The translations under genes and the position numbers were made by a program. This document shows positions 14,107 through 24,689 of a stretch of DNA of 64,000 nucleotides, piece after piece. This DNA comes from Perca fluviatilis (taxonomy: Eukaryota > Chordata > Actinopteri > Perciformes > Percidae). Within the stretch, counting starts at the first letter, position 1, and the number at the start of each line of letters is the position of its first letter. The notes under the pieces were generated by a model. It had not been told where the DNA came from. It was given only the letters and a program-made list of their open reading frames with translations, and ran no database searches. Location of the stretch: assembly GCF_010015445.1 (NCBI RefSeq), contig NC_053122.1:37074513-37138512 (forward strand), read 5' to 3'.

Positions 14107-14407
14107 CAATTCAATTAAATTCAATTTATATATAGTATCAAATCCTAACAAGAGTTATCTCAGGACACTTTAAAGATAGAGTAGGTCTAGACCACACTCT
14201 ATAATTTACAAAGACCCAACAATTCCAGTAATTCCCTCAAGAGCAAGCATTCAGTGCGAGGAACTCCCTGTCAGGAAGAAACCTGGGGCAGACCCAGGCT
14301 CTTGGTAGGCGGTGTCTGACGGTGCCGGTTGGGGGTGTGATGAACAGTGGCAATAATAGTCACAATAAAGATAATGGATCAGTGACTAGAAATAGTAGTT
14401 GTAGTAG
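14107..14407 (-). repeat. CAATT-tailed retroelement-like repeat (copy 3), 3' part
   Basis: The minus-strand 3' part of copy 3, sharing the CTATAATTTACAAAGACC and GCAGACCCAGGCTCTTGG blocks with the other copies. It is split by the hAT-like element at 14416-15870; its 5' part resumes after 15878 with GCAGGGC-type short repeats up to about 16020. Confidence 0.75.
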
Positions 14408-14415
14408 TTCATGGC

Positions 14416-15870
14416 CAGAGATGGCAAAAGTACTCACTTCCCGTACTTAAGTAGAAGTACAGATACTTGTGTTAAAAAATACTCTGGTAAAAGTAGAAGT
14501 ACTGATTTAACTTCTTTACTTAAGTAAAAGTAACAAAGTACAGGCTTTGAAATGTACTTAAAGTATAAAAGTAAAAGTAGCCTTGCGAATGACAACCACT
14601 TTTTATGCAAAGCTACCTGGACCACACACGTTACTAGAGTGCAAGATGAGAAACTTCAGTGGACATAAAAACCAGGCTCTTTATATGCCATTGTCTACAT
14701 TTTAAATGGATGTCTGCCAAACATCACATATATGATTATTGTGACAGAGACTGGGACTCCAGCTTAATAAGATTCTGACTGAGAAGCAAGATATGAATTC
14801 AATTGTGATTCTGTGAGAATTCACAGATCCAGTTTCTCTTTTTTAATCGTCCCCTTAACATTTAAAGGAATCTACATGTATGTGTGTGTGCTCAAATATA
14901 GAAATAAAATAAAGGATACAATATGAATTACTAAACATAGATTCATTAAGAAGTTCCCCATACTTTAAGAGTTACACAGCACTGGCCAGGAGTCATACTT
15001 GACGCCTCCTAGCCTATCTCAAACATCTCTCTCAGATAAGGCCAGGGATGATTGGGAATGTCTTGCTGCTTGTCTGCCTAATCTCTGGGATCTCTGTTTT
15101 CTTCATTTTCAAATCATGTCGCCGTCCATACTACTAGTGCTAACGTTACCGCCATCAAGCTGCAATTATTTGCCGCAAATGAATGCAGAATGCGGCCGAA
15201 TCTGTCGAGTCGTCTTGTAGTGGTGCGTTACATGCAACGTAGCCTACAGTATATTCCCATCCAATTAGATTGAATTTGGTATTGATCACGTGAAAAATAA
15301 TAACGGTAACTCCAGTGAAATTATTTGAAACTTGCTAGTGAGGACTAGATTAGGACCGTATTTAAAGCTGATGCTGGTTTCCAACTTCGCCCCACCCCCC
15401 CCAGGTGTGTCTGTAAAACACGGACAGAGACAACTTCTCTCTTTTGATGCTTTACAAGCAACGTGAAACCTAGCTAACAGGTGAAGAACACAAACAACTA
15501 AATCACTAGCTAACCTACTTTAACTGTGCAGGAACTATAGACCAATACAACAACAGGCTTAAATGAACTGACAACATAAGTTATACGACTTACAGTTCTC
15601 AAGGACGCACACACACCATCTCAAATGATTATCCTCCGGACAGCAGTCTCTCTTTCTATTCTCCGACATTACGACCTCTTGTACAAAACTAAAGTAACGA
15701 GCCAATTTTTTAAATGTAAGGAGTAGAAAGTACCGATATTCGTGTTAAAATGTAAGGAGTAAAAGTAAAAAGTCGCCACAAAAATAAATAGTAAAGTAAA
15801 GTAGAAATATCCGAAAAATCTACTTAAGTACAGTAACGAAGTATTTGTACTTCGTTACTTCCCATCTCTG
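14416..15870. mobile_element. hAT-like non-autonomous element with 8-bp target duplication
   Basis: The 1455-bp element begins CAGAGATGG and ends CCATCTCTG. It is flanked by a perfect 8-bp direct repeat TTCATGGC (14408-14415 and 15871-15878), diagnostic of hAT transposition. Subterminal regions are full of AAGTAC/GTACTT motifs in both orientations, as in many fish hAT MITEs. No transposase frame remains. The insertion splits a pre-existing CAATT-tailed repeat, so it is the younger of the two. Confidence 0.92.
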
Positions 15871-15878
15871 TTCATGGC

Positions 15879-16020
15879 ATAGCAGGGCACTGCAGGGTGT
15901 CACAGGACATAGCAGGGTATAGCAGGGCGTCACAGGACGTAGCAGAGCACTGCAGGGCGTAGCAGGACGTAGCAAACAGCAGTAGTAAACACAGCAGACA
16001 ACAGACAAAATGCAAAAAAA
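15879..16020 (-). repeat. CAATT-tailed retroelement-like repeat (copy 3), 5' part
   Basis: Continuation of copy 3 after the hAT-like insertion, with several imperfect 10-15-bp GCAGGGCRT-type units like those in copy 2 (10680-10730) and, on the opposite strand, copy 4 (37660-37720). Confidence 0.65.
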
Positions 16021-16372
16021 ACTAAAAAAGAAGTGAACAGAAAATCAGTAGACAATAATCGATGATGGTCTGTCACTGCATCGATGCAGAATCGCCCAGG
16101 TCCGCATCACAATGCATCCATGCAATGATTCATTTTAACACCCCTACGGCAAAGTATTCTTTTTTCTTGGAGTGGTTTATACTCCGACGGAGAGGGAATC
16201 AAACTGGAGGGTCCTCCAGTCGAGACTCTCAGGGTTTCCGTTCCCTCAGGGCTACAACTGGTCAGCTGCGCAAACTTGTGGGTTACAGTTGATCAAAGTT
16301 GGATTCAATGTAAAATGTTCTCACTGATTTACTTCCACTACACCTGGCGATGCTGATGAGTCCACGCCTTAA
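16021..16372. other. Short intergenic stretch
   Basis: No gene or element recognised between the two transposons. TTAA at 16369-16372 is the left target copy of the next element. Confidence 0.5.
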
Positions 16373-17151
16373 AGCGTAACTCTCGCCAAAATGCAACCTA
16401 GGGTCTTTTTGTGAATGTACCCGAGTCAAACTTTCATTTAAAAGCATATTTAGGACAGAATCGCCACTTTTAAGATTATCGTATTTTCGTTTTTCGGTCA
16501 AATGGAATGGGAGTGCTAGGGGCACTTTTATGCTAGCCTCAAAATAGCTATTTTTAAAACACTAAGTAGGCTCGCTACCACCTCGGCAGTCAAAACGAGT
16601 CGATATCCGAATGCAACGTAACAGGGAGGAGAGTAAAGATGGAAAGCTCCTAAAGCTTAGTTCCATATAAATGCATGGATTATTTGTTGTTTTGTCGTTA
16701 TTGAAAAACGATATTGACCTCGTAGTTGAAAAAGGAGCCTCATATGGAGTCTGTTCATTTGCATTCGGATAGCGACTCGTTTTGACTGCCGAGGTGGTAG
16801 CGGCCAGAAACAACAAGAGCCATGGCGAGTTGTTCAAAACCTTTCTATTTAGTAAACTCTGGGTACACAAACAATGTTGACAATGCTTTCGTTAAGGTGT
16901 AGAGCCCCTGGTGATACTTTGAGCAAAGTCTAATGTTGTGTCAAGCCTTCTTAGTGTTTTAAAAATAGCTATTTTGAGGCTAGCATTAAAGTGCCCCTAA
17001 CACTCCCATTCAAAAGGCCATTTGACCGAAAAACGAAAATACGGTAAATCTTAAAAGGGGCGATTCCGTCCTAAATATGCTTTTAAACGAAAGTTTGACT
17101 CGGGTACATTCACAAAAAGACCCTAGGTTGCATTTTGGCGAGAGTTACACT
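16373..17151. mobile_element. TTAA-flanked element with about 195-bp inverted repeats
   Basis: TTAA at 16369-16372 and 17152-17155 flanks a 779-bp element. Left arm 16373-16565 and right arm about 16948-17151 are inverted copies beginning AGYGTAACTCTCGCCAAAAT. A second inner inverted pair, 16568-16616 and 16756-16803 (both containing GACTGCCGAGGTGGTAGC on one strand), makes it almost a nested palindrome. No coding frame is credible. The TTAA target suggests piggyBac- or Kolobok-type mobilisation. Confidence 0.85.
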
Positions 17152-17397
17152 TTAAGGCACGTGGTATTCTGCAATTAACTTATTGTCATCAAATCCTACG
17201 AAAAGACTAAAACAAACTATAATCAACAAAGCAAATATCAATTGCCCCTTCTAACAAGTTTTGTCTGTGTAGCCAACGCCTGATATATGTAGCTTATTTC
17301 TCTGTGCCACACCGCCCCATCACTGCAGAGAGCCAAACTGTTTCACTAGGTGACATGTTCCTCCGCTGCTGAAAATAGTCCCCAACAAAGTTTTTTG

Positions 17398-17575
17398 TGG
17401 CCGGTTAGCTCAGTTGGTAGAGCAGGCACGCATATATAGAAGTTTATTCCTCCATGCAGAAGGTCTAGGGTTTGTGTCCAACCTGTGATGGTTTCCTGCA
17501 TGTCTTCCCCATTTCTCTCTGCCCTTTCAGCTGTCCTATCATTAAAGGCTGTGCCCATAATAAATCTTAAGAAAA
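17398..17575 (+). repeat. tRNA-derived SINE
   Basis: Begins GGCCGGTTAGCTCAGTTGGT, a clear RNA polymerase III A-box region; a degraded B-box lies near 17465-17485. The body ends GCCCATAATAAATCTTAAG-like. A copy of the same family is on the minus strand at 47705-47887. It does not fold as a normal tRNA because the anticodon and variable regions are replaced by an ATATATAGAAG insert. Confidence 0.8.
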
Positions 17576-18990
17576 AACGTTTTGTTTACTCCCGTTTGGG
17601 AAACATTTGCTTAACTAGTGACCAATTGTTTGAGGAAATTATTAAACCTTTTTATTTGTGTCCTGCTTTTATATCTAATATTTACATATTCAGAAGGAAG
17701 CAAAAGGTTTAGGACGGAGGCCACAGAATCAGATACTATGGAGATAATGATTACCACATTTTTGAATTTGGTCTTTTGATGAGATTTGTTGACGTAGGGG
17801 GAAAAACCAGAATAACGGCCTCCTTATCGTTTAAGAAGTGATTTTCTTGAGGGGAAGTGGTGACTCTCTGACAATGCACCATTTAAGGTTGTAGTGTGTT
17901 CTGTGTAACTGTCGTGATGTTGTGAGTGTGAATGACATGCCATAGAAATATCCAGATTGGACCCATATTCTGGCTGTTTGGTTATTAACAAAATCCTCTT
18001 TGAAAAAATTATGTGTGTTCAAAAGATTTTCATTGTAGCTGGAGGTTTTTGTGCTTTACAGATGATTCAACCAGAGGAATAAATGTTAGCAGGATACACT
18101 CTAATTGTGCTTGTGAACCACTTTGTTCTTACATTTACATGTTGTGGAGCCAGAATTGTGTCTCTGTGTCTCCACAACAAATTGAAAGGACACAACAAAT
18201 TGAAAGGAAATTTGCATCTGTTGTGGTGGGATTCTTTTCAAAATTGAAACCACGGAGCTCTTTTGTCCCTTTTTGTTAAATGAAGCTGACACACAGCAAA
18301 GACTTCCCCCTCAATAACCACCACAATTTACATAAACTTGCATCTTTTATATTTGCTCCTTCAAACCCGCAGTGTAGGAGGATACACATCCGTCAGCACT
18401 GACATTTCTAATAGATGTTAACGTTCTGCAGATGAGAGAGTAATGTAGAGCAGTGGAGCATCCAGGAGCAGAGGACATCAAAGTGATCCTCGGTGAACAG
18501 CCACTTGGCCCGTTTAAACCCTCAAGACGCCCGAGACGATTCAGCCGCCTCAGATTAGTGATCCCTGGTTGATTCATTCAAATCTCCCCGTGGTGGTTGT
18601 TATCAGAGACGAGATGTGAAGCCGAGAACTCACATCTTCAGCATCATCAGCGACATCAAAGTGAAGTAAAATTCCAACAGCGTAAAGGATCGACTAATCT
18701 ACTGCCAAACTAGAATCAGAATGGGATAACAGATTCGGTCGCGTCTGTTGGCAGTGCAGTGTACAGTTTGTGTGGCTGATTAGGATGATAAATACCAGTG
18801 GGACACCGCTCCATGTCATTTAAAATTGAATATATCATTGTAGGATAGCATTTGAAAACTCTTTGATGTGCTGAATCAACACATTTAATCTGACAGGGGG
18901 TTCATGCAGCTCATGGGATTATTCCAATTCACACCGTGGTGGAAGCTAGTGCACAGAGCTGCCTCTGTGTTGAAATAGTCTCGCATTGCC
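17576..18990. other. Intergenic, no gene recognised
   Basis: Mostly unique-looking sequence. A 17-bp phrase ACAACAAATTGAAAGGA is duplicated in tandem near 18173-18207. Open frames up to 88 codons lack splice context or domains. Confidence 0.5.
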
Positions 18991-19382
18991 TAGTCTCACG
19001 TTGCCAGACCTTCCTCCACAGAGCTCTTTAAACCAATCACAATTGTCTTGGGCGTTGCTAAGCACCGGACGGAGCCACAGTGCCTCTGCAAAATAGCCTC
19101 TGGATGGAACTTGTTTTGGTGGAACATGTGGACGTTCAAAAGTAGTTTTAGTCGTGCAACAAAAAACTCTGATTGGACAGATAGTCTAGCTAGCTGTCTG
19201 GATTTACCCTGCAGAGATCTGAGGAGCAGTTAACCATAGTCCTCACAAATCCACCGGAGGTTAGAACGCCAACACAAAGGAAGAGGAAGGGGACGGACAT
19301 CCGGCCAAAAAGAATGACATCCGGTGGAATTTCCGCCGGCACCAGATCAATCCCAGAAGTGGAACGTTGTCGATATAGACTA
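18991..19382 (+). mobile_element. TAGTCT-ended interspersed element, copy A
   Basis: Starts TAGTCTCACGTTGCCAGACC and ends CGATATAGACTA, so the outer 6 bp (TAGTCT/AGACTA) are inverted. It is closely similar to 28169-28607, sharing the blocks ATAGTCTAGCTAGCTGTCTG and GAGCAGTTAACCATAGTCCT, and partly to the minus-strand fragments 56524-57035 and 58161-58331. A DNA-transposon derivative is likely; superfamily not determined. Confidence 0.65.
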
Positions 19383-19396
19383 CGCAGTGCCAGTCC

Positions 19397-19860
19397 TATC
19401 TCCACAGCTCTGTGCAATAAGGTCTGGCTACACCATAGATACATTCTCGGATAGGAGGAAAAAACACTCTGGGTAGTTTGCATTTCATTAAACCAATCAA
19501 AATGATTTTGGGCGGCAATAAGCTCCAGAGCCAGCGATGGAGGCTCTGCAACATAGTCTCAGGAAGGAACTTGTTCTGGTGGAACATTTGCACCCCGCAA
19601 AAGAAAACGCCACATACAATATTAAATGAAGTTAACTGTTGACACAGTACAGTCATGTGAGCTATTTAAATTAGCTGATACATGGTTAAACCTCATTGGC
19701 TCTTACCAGTGTTATGTCCGTGTGTACTTCGTCCACAGCAATCCCACCATTCAGTCCCAAAACGTCCCATTTAGAGAGGAAATGACCTAAACATATTCTT
19801 TGTAAATCTTTACAATCATTCCCTGAAAGAACCAAGCAGGCCTGCCTTGTTGCACCATCC
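19397..19860 (+). mobile_element. Related interspersed element, subtype B
   Basis: Shares TTAAACCAATCA and GGAACTTGTT-TGGTGGAACA blocks with the TAGTCT elements but has a different body. The same body is present on the minus strand at 56630-57010, for example AGAACCAAGCAGGCCTGCCT (19829-19848) and its complement. Confidence 0.6.
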
Positions 19861-21551
19861 AAATCTTCTTAAAAACTTGCTGAGTAAATAATATCACTGA
19901 GATTGTAAATAGTTCATACATCCACTGGTGCTGTAGTATTACTGCATTATGGTGATCATGCAACAGCTTATATTTTGTCTATAAATCAGTATATCATATA
20001 CTGTATCTTTATATTGTGATGTCTTCAGGGTTCTAAATGGCACCGAATGAAAAGAACTAAATTGATTCTTGACATGGTTTTATTTAATATTTCCCACAGA
20101 GAACCCAGTCACACCTCTGTGTATTCAGTCCATCTCATTGCTCAATGCTGTGTCCCTGTTGCAGTGTTGAAAATGATGCTCCTCTATGTAACAGTGAGTT
20201 TTAATAAACTATGAATAAAGTTTACTGTCTGTCAGCTCCGTCTTTAACGTCTCTGTGCTGATTTAATCGATTCACTCTCGTGTTCCTCACAGTGTAGGTG
20301 AGCTGAATAATTACACCTGTGGGTAGACAAACTAACAAGACCCCTTAATGAAGAAACTCTTCTGAAATAACTTCTGAAAACCCTGCTGTATATAGGGGTG
20401 GCTATTTCGGGCTACATTATTTTTCCTCATGATGAAGCTATGTGACTCACAGTTAGAGCATGTCGCAGATCAGCAAGAAACTCTCCTGGGTGAATTATCA
20501 GTACAAAAGATTGACAACTGTGTTAGAAAATATCCAGTTCTGTCATTTAAAAGGCGACCCTTTGCTTCTCTGCTGAGAGCTCGGTGCACTGTAGCCATGG
20601 AGCCACAAACTGTTCATCTGCACACATTGCCACGACACAGAGCTGGATTTGAATCAGCAAAATATCTCTTTCAGTGCTCATACACAGCAGGCTTCAGTGT
20701 CTGTTGACTTTGCTGTGCTACTGTTGGACTGTGTTTGAGTCTGTTTGCCTACACGTCAACTGTTGGCCGACTACCTCCAGGTTTGTTTCCCTTTTGGGAC
20801 TCAAGCTGCTCCCATTTCTGTCTTATAATGTCCTGGTGGCTCACAGAGAACACGCAGTGGAACAGATTTTAGTTCATGACGACCTCCTGTTGGCTGAGAA
20901 ATATGTAGATATTAGAGGATCTCGTCTCATCACACAGCAGTAGAGTAACAGTGGACTTTCTCTCTGCTTCGCCTTCATGTTTTGTCATGACGCTGTGCTG
21001 GAGGGAAGAGATCTCTTCTCTCATAGCAGGCTGCTGGTAATTATCCAGCCCACCTTCAGTTTATAATCCGAGCGGCTGTGGAGATGTTTCTCACTGCAGA
21101 GTTTGAATTCAATCAGATGAGTAATTAGATGGCAGAGTGTGTCCTGCTTATTATCAGCCCACCTGCAGCATTTAAAGTGAGAGTCAGTCTGCGATCACTC
21201 CCCTCCTCTTCACTTTCCTTCATCTGGCGGAGGTCTAATAATCACACTTCATTCCATTCATGTGTGGGCTTTTTAATTGAAAAGATTGAAATTATATGAA
21301 ATAACCATTTCAGTGAAATTTAATCTGTCATTTCCTTTAATTTATGCATCTCACCAATAATGTGTGATGCGGGAAAAAGCTTGTAAATGGACCTTTAATC
21401 TTAGTTTCCAAAGGTCAAGAATAAACTAATAAAAAACAAAATTGATACATTACATGTAGTTTTTCACTATTTTTAGTCCTTGTGTTAATAGACCTGTTAG
21501 TCTATTTGTTGGATCACAGTTTGTGCTTTTATTGTACAGTATAATCTAGTT
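19861..21551. other. Intergenic, unique-looking
   Basis: No recognised repeat or exon. The 20940-21260 part is less AT-rich and repeat-free and could be a conserved non-coding element, but that needs a cross-species alignment. Confidence 0.45.
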
Positions 21552-22547
21552 CAGGGGTGGCCAGCCATGTAAAATAAAGAGTCTGCAGGTTTTCATTTGC
21601 CTGTGCCAGCATGCAGCCTGTTACACAGCGCCGAGGTCGGGGAAGCCCACTTACAGTAAATGGAGTACAGGCGACTCATGAGGCGGCAGGTTTCATTAAA
21701 TCTCTATCAGCTGATAATGAAAGAGCAGCAGGAGAGATGGTTTCACAACTAAGTGTTTGCAGAAAAAGCACAGTACAATTTCATTTGGATTAAGCCAAGA
21801 CAAGCCGTGTCAAATGTGTGTTTATTAGGTATTTTATGCCTTTATTGGTTATCAGACTGTAGATAGGTGACAGAAAACAAGGGGAGGGCTTGCAACAAAT
21901 GTCACTGGTCGGACACAAACTATGGACGCTGCGGCTCCTGGTCGACAGATTATGGGACGTGTCCATTGTCAGTGCCATTTCCATGTTTCCCATTCATTTC
22001 TATGGGAGCAGCAATGCAATGCGTTCTGGTAACGTTTCGGGGACTTTGGAGAAGCTCCTCATTTGCATAAAGTTGAATCTAGCCAACTTCATGCAAATGA
22101 GGAGCAACCGGCCTGGCTAGACGCCTCTCAAAAGCTAATGAAAATCATTGAAATGAAGACAGATTCAGTAACTGCATGGCCTATAGATGTTGTCAGGAAC
22201 ACGTTTCGGTATTTCGGTATTCGCCATTTTCGTAAAATAATAGATTGTATTCCAAACGAGCCGCCATTATGGTCGGTTTTGAAATCCAGGAGCAGACAGC
22301 CCCACGTGACGCTGCAGCCATGGCAGTTGTAGGAGGGTGTAGACTGTTTTATTTGCTTGTGAGAGGTCAGTGAAGAGAAACTGACAACTGCTGGTGGCAA
22401 GCCCACTCGAGTGCAATGCTGGGAAGTGGGGTGATCCCTTCCCTGAAAACAACACGTATATGGACATGTACCAATAACCTCTCGGCCATCAGGCCACCCC
22501 ACATGTCATCAGGTGATTAGTTGGAAATAAAACCTGCACCACCCCTG
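21552..22547. mobile_element. hAT-like element with CAGGGGTGG ends, probably composite
   Basis: The left end is CAGGGGTGGCCAGCC and the right end on the other strand is CAGGGGTGGTGCAGG. Further matching subterminal phrases (CTGCAGGTTTTCATTT and GCAGGTTTTATTTCC) follow inward. The flanking 8-mers do not match, so the target duplication is lost. The interior holds a degraded minus-strand SINE-like segment (about 21835-21900) and the hairpin at 22054-22105. Confidence 0.6.
22054..22105. repeat. 22-bp-arm hairpin containing ATTTGCAT octamers
   Basis: Arms 22054-22075 and 22084-22105 are inverted copies with one mismatch, separated by an 8-nt loop AATCTAGC. Each arm contains the octamer ATTTGCAT on one strand, a POU/Oct-type binding sequence. 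It lies inside a hAT-like element. Confidence 0.9.
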
Positions 22548-22559
22548 CTATAGAAGAAA

Positions 22560-22806
22560 ACATACTTCAATGATCCCTAAGGGGAAATTACATTTTTACA
22601 CTCTGTTGTTATTACACATTACACCCAGGCCCAAAGTACACATGCACTAATGGAGAGATGTCAGAGTGAGGGGGCTGCCCATGAACAGGCGCCCCGAGCA
22701 GTTGGGGGTTCGGTGCCTTGCTCAAGGGCACCTCAGCAGCAGCCAGTCCACACTCCATACTTGGTCCGTACGGGCCTTGAACCGGTGACCCTCCGTTGTT
22801 TAAATG
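22560..22806 (-). repeat. tRNA-related SINE, 5'-truncated
   Basis: Read on the minus strand it carries the GGTCACCGGTTCAAGGCCCG block, which contains a good B-box (GGTTCAAGGCC), then TGCCCTTGAGCAAGGCACCG, and ends in a tail AATTTCCCCTTAGGGATCAT. The A-box part is missing. The family recurs at 46855-47005 (minus). The tail closely resembles the LINE 3' end at 33127-33185. Confidence 0.7.
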
Positions 22807-23738
22807 GTTCAAATAAAGATTTTTAGGCAAGTTTGCCTTTATTTATGATAGTATGAGAGGAGGTGAGCACATGTGGCAAAGATTCCCGACTTTTCAAAAG
22901 AATGCATATGGTCAAACTTGTCTCGTGCTCCTTCCTTCTTGTGATACTTCTATCATACACCTTGTATTTCTATCTGAATGGGAAGCTATTTATGGGATTA
23001 GTTTTGTGACTTTAATTCCAAGCAAAACTTCTCAAGTATCAAACAAAAAACACTAACTCAAGCAAAAAAATTGTCACCTCAAAGGTAAAACTTAAAACTT
23101 GCAAACAAAACATTTGTGTAGTTGTAAACTATTGGTCTTTTATTTGTTTGATATTTTGTCCTTTTGTTTACAGTTCCCTCTGCTTCTTTCTCAATGATCA
23201 GTCTTTTACTCTCTCCATCACGTTTGCAGTCATGCTCCCAGCTTTCTCGTTTGCGCTCCCTGACTTTTTGCTTGCGATTCTGACACAAACATCTCGCGTG
23301 GGCGGGTCTTACAGGGGTGCGTCCCCATTGGCTAATGAGAGTTAAGGGGAAAGTTTGAGTGACAGCTCAGCCTCAGTGCAGGTAAACTAACGTTAGAGAC
23401 TCAGAGTCTGGTCTGGAGGACACACAAGCCACTCCACAGGGGATTCCTACAAGATTAATAAAGTGTAAGTATTATTAATATATATATATTATCTGCGATC
23501 TACGTTGCAAGTATGGTTACTAGACATTTGTTGTTTCGTTGTGTTAAGTTACTAGCTAGCTAGCTAGTAAAGCTTTTTTAAGTTAGCATTTAACATTAGC
23601 TATAGGCTACTGCTAACGTTATCTAAAACTTGTAGCCACCGGCTACCTTACTGAGCTAATAATTTACCATGGGAATCATGTATTCTTCGTGAGGCCTTAC
23701 TCAATGGAGCTGTATTAATTATCGTCTTCTCTCTGTAG

Positions 23739-23778
23739 AGACCTGCAGGACCCGAGCAGAGCTACGATGCTCTCCCAG
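23739..23778 (+). other. Exon-like block inside the left arm of the palindromic element
   Basis: Preceded by CTTCTCTCTGTAG and followed by GTAACC, this 40-nt block has consensus acceptor and donor and contains an ATG (23766) near its end. Upstream, GTAAGT at about 23466 could be the donor of a leader exon. In the right arm the same block survives but the donor reads ATGTAACC instead of AGGTAACC. This suggests the arm may carry the 5' exons of a spliced element gene. No transcript evidence is available. Confidence 0.3.
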
Positions 23779-24404
23779 GTAACCTTAGGTTAGTAACGTA
23801 GCTATATTATGGTCTATTAGGAAAAATTATTATCCAGCTAACTACTAATTGTTGTGGTTGCTATTGGCCTGATAATACACAATGCTAGGGTATTGGTTAA
23901 GTTGTACAATGTAGAAGCTGTGAATGTAATATATATAGGGTTCGACACATACATTAGATAATGTTCCATCTGTACACACTGTTCTTTCTTTGCACTACCT
24001 TAAGATGGCAGATAACGGACGTATTTTTTGTATTTTTTAGCGCTGTAAATGTTTATTTATTTTAGAATTTAGAATTAATGCATAGTGTTACTACTGTCCA
24101 AACTATGTACTTTAACTAACACACCAGGCCCTTGACAAATACTTTGCTTAGTGATCCTTATGGTTTGATGTGATGTGCATGTGTCCTGGTGGCCATATTT
24201 TACTTTACACATGTAGTCAACGTGGAGGTAGGAATCTAGAAAGTGTGATCAATAATATTCCAGAAATAAGTGTTCCAGTAGTGTTCAGAAAGCTAGAAAA
24301 ATGTTTCTAGAGTGCAGGCTTTATTACAATTATTTATTATTGAGCTAATTTCAAACACTTTTTTATCATCCAATAAGGTACTTCAAGCTTTACAATAAGA
24401 AGTC

Positions 24405-24689
24405 AAGGAAGTGAAGGACTACAGCCACATCCCAGCCCTTCAGAGAACTGTCCTGCAGAAAAGGCTGTCATCCAGACTGGAGCGGTGGGCCATCAGTGAG
24501 CTCAGGAGACCAGATGATCCCAGGCGTCCAGGAGTTGTGTGTGATATTCCTGCACCACCCTCAGAAGTGTTGTTGCAGACACAAGTCAGCAGAGAAATAC
24601 AGCTTGCCTTAGGTGAAACTGAATATGTGAAATATATACATAACCCAATTACTAAGTATGTTTGTGTATTGTTGGTGATGAAAAACTGA
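24405..24689 (+). CDS. Unidentified ORF in the loop of the palindromic element
   Basis: An open frame runs from after a stop at 24396 to TGA at 24687-24689, without an ATG at its start. It encodes a basic, polar segment with VKDYSHIPALQRTVLQKRLS, RLERWAISELRRPDDPRRPG and IPAPPSEVLL. The lack of low complexity and the Pro/Arg pattern make it more protein-like than nearby shadow frames. I do not recognise the family. It may be the surviving exon of the element's own gene (perhaps spliced from the exon-like block at 23739) or a captured host exon. An internal exon would need an acceptor near 24397-24405, where I see no strong one. Confidence 0.3.
   Translation, partial: KEVKDYSHIPALQRTVLQKRLSSRLERWAISELRRPDDPRRPGVVCDIPAPPSEVLLQTQVSREIQLALGETEYVKYIHNPITKYVCVLLVMKN

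Noticed and set aside
17398..17575. tRNA gene
   Set aside because: A-box is good but the anticodon and variable regions are replaced and the body is a SINE.
20429..20943. Two overlapping 90-codon plus-strand ORFs as a novel gene
   Set aside because: No domain, no codon-usage contrast, no convincing splice context; ordinary chance frames.
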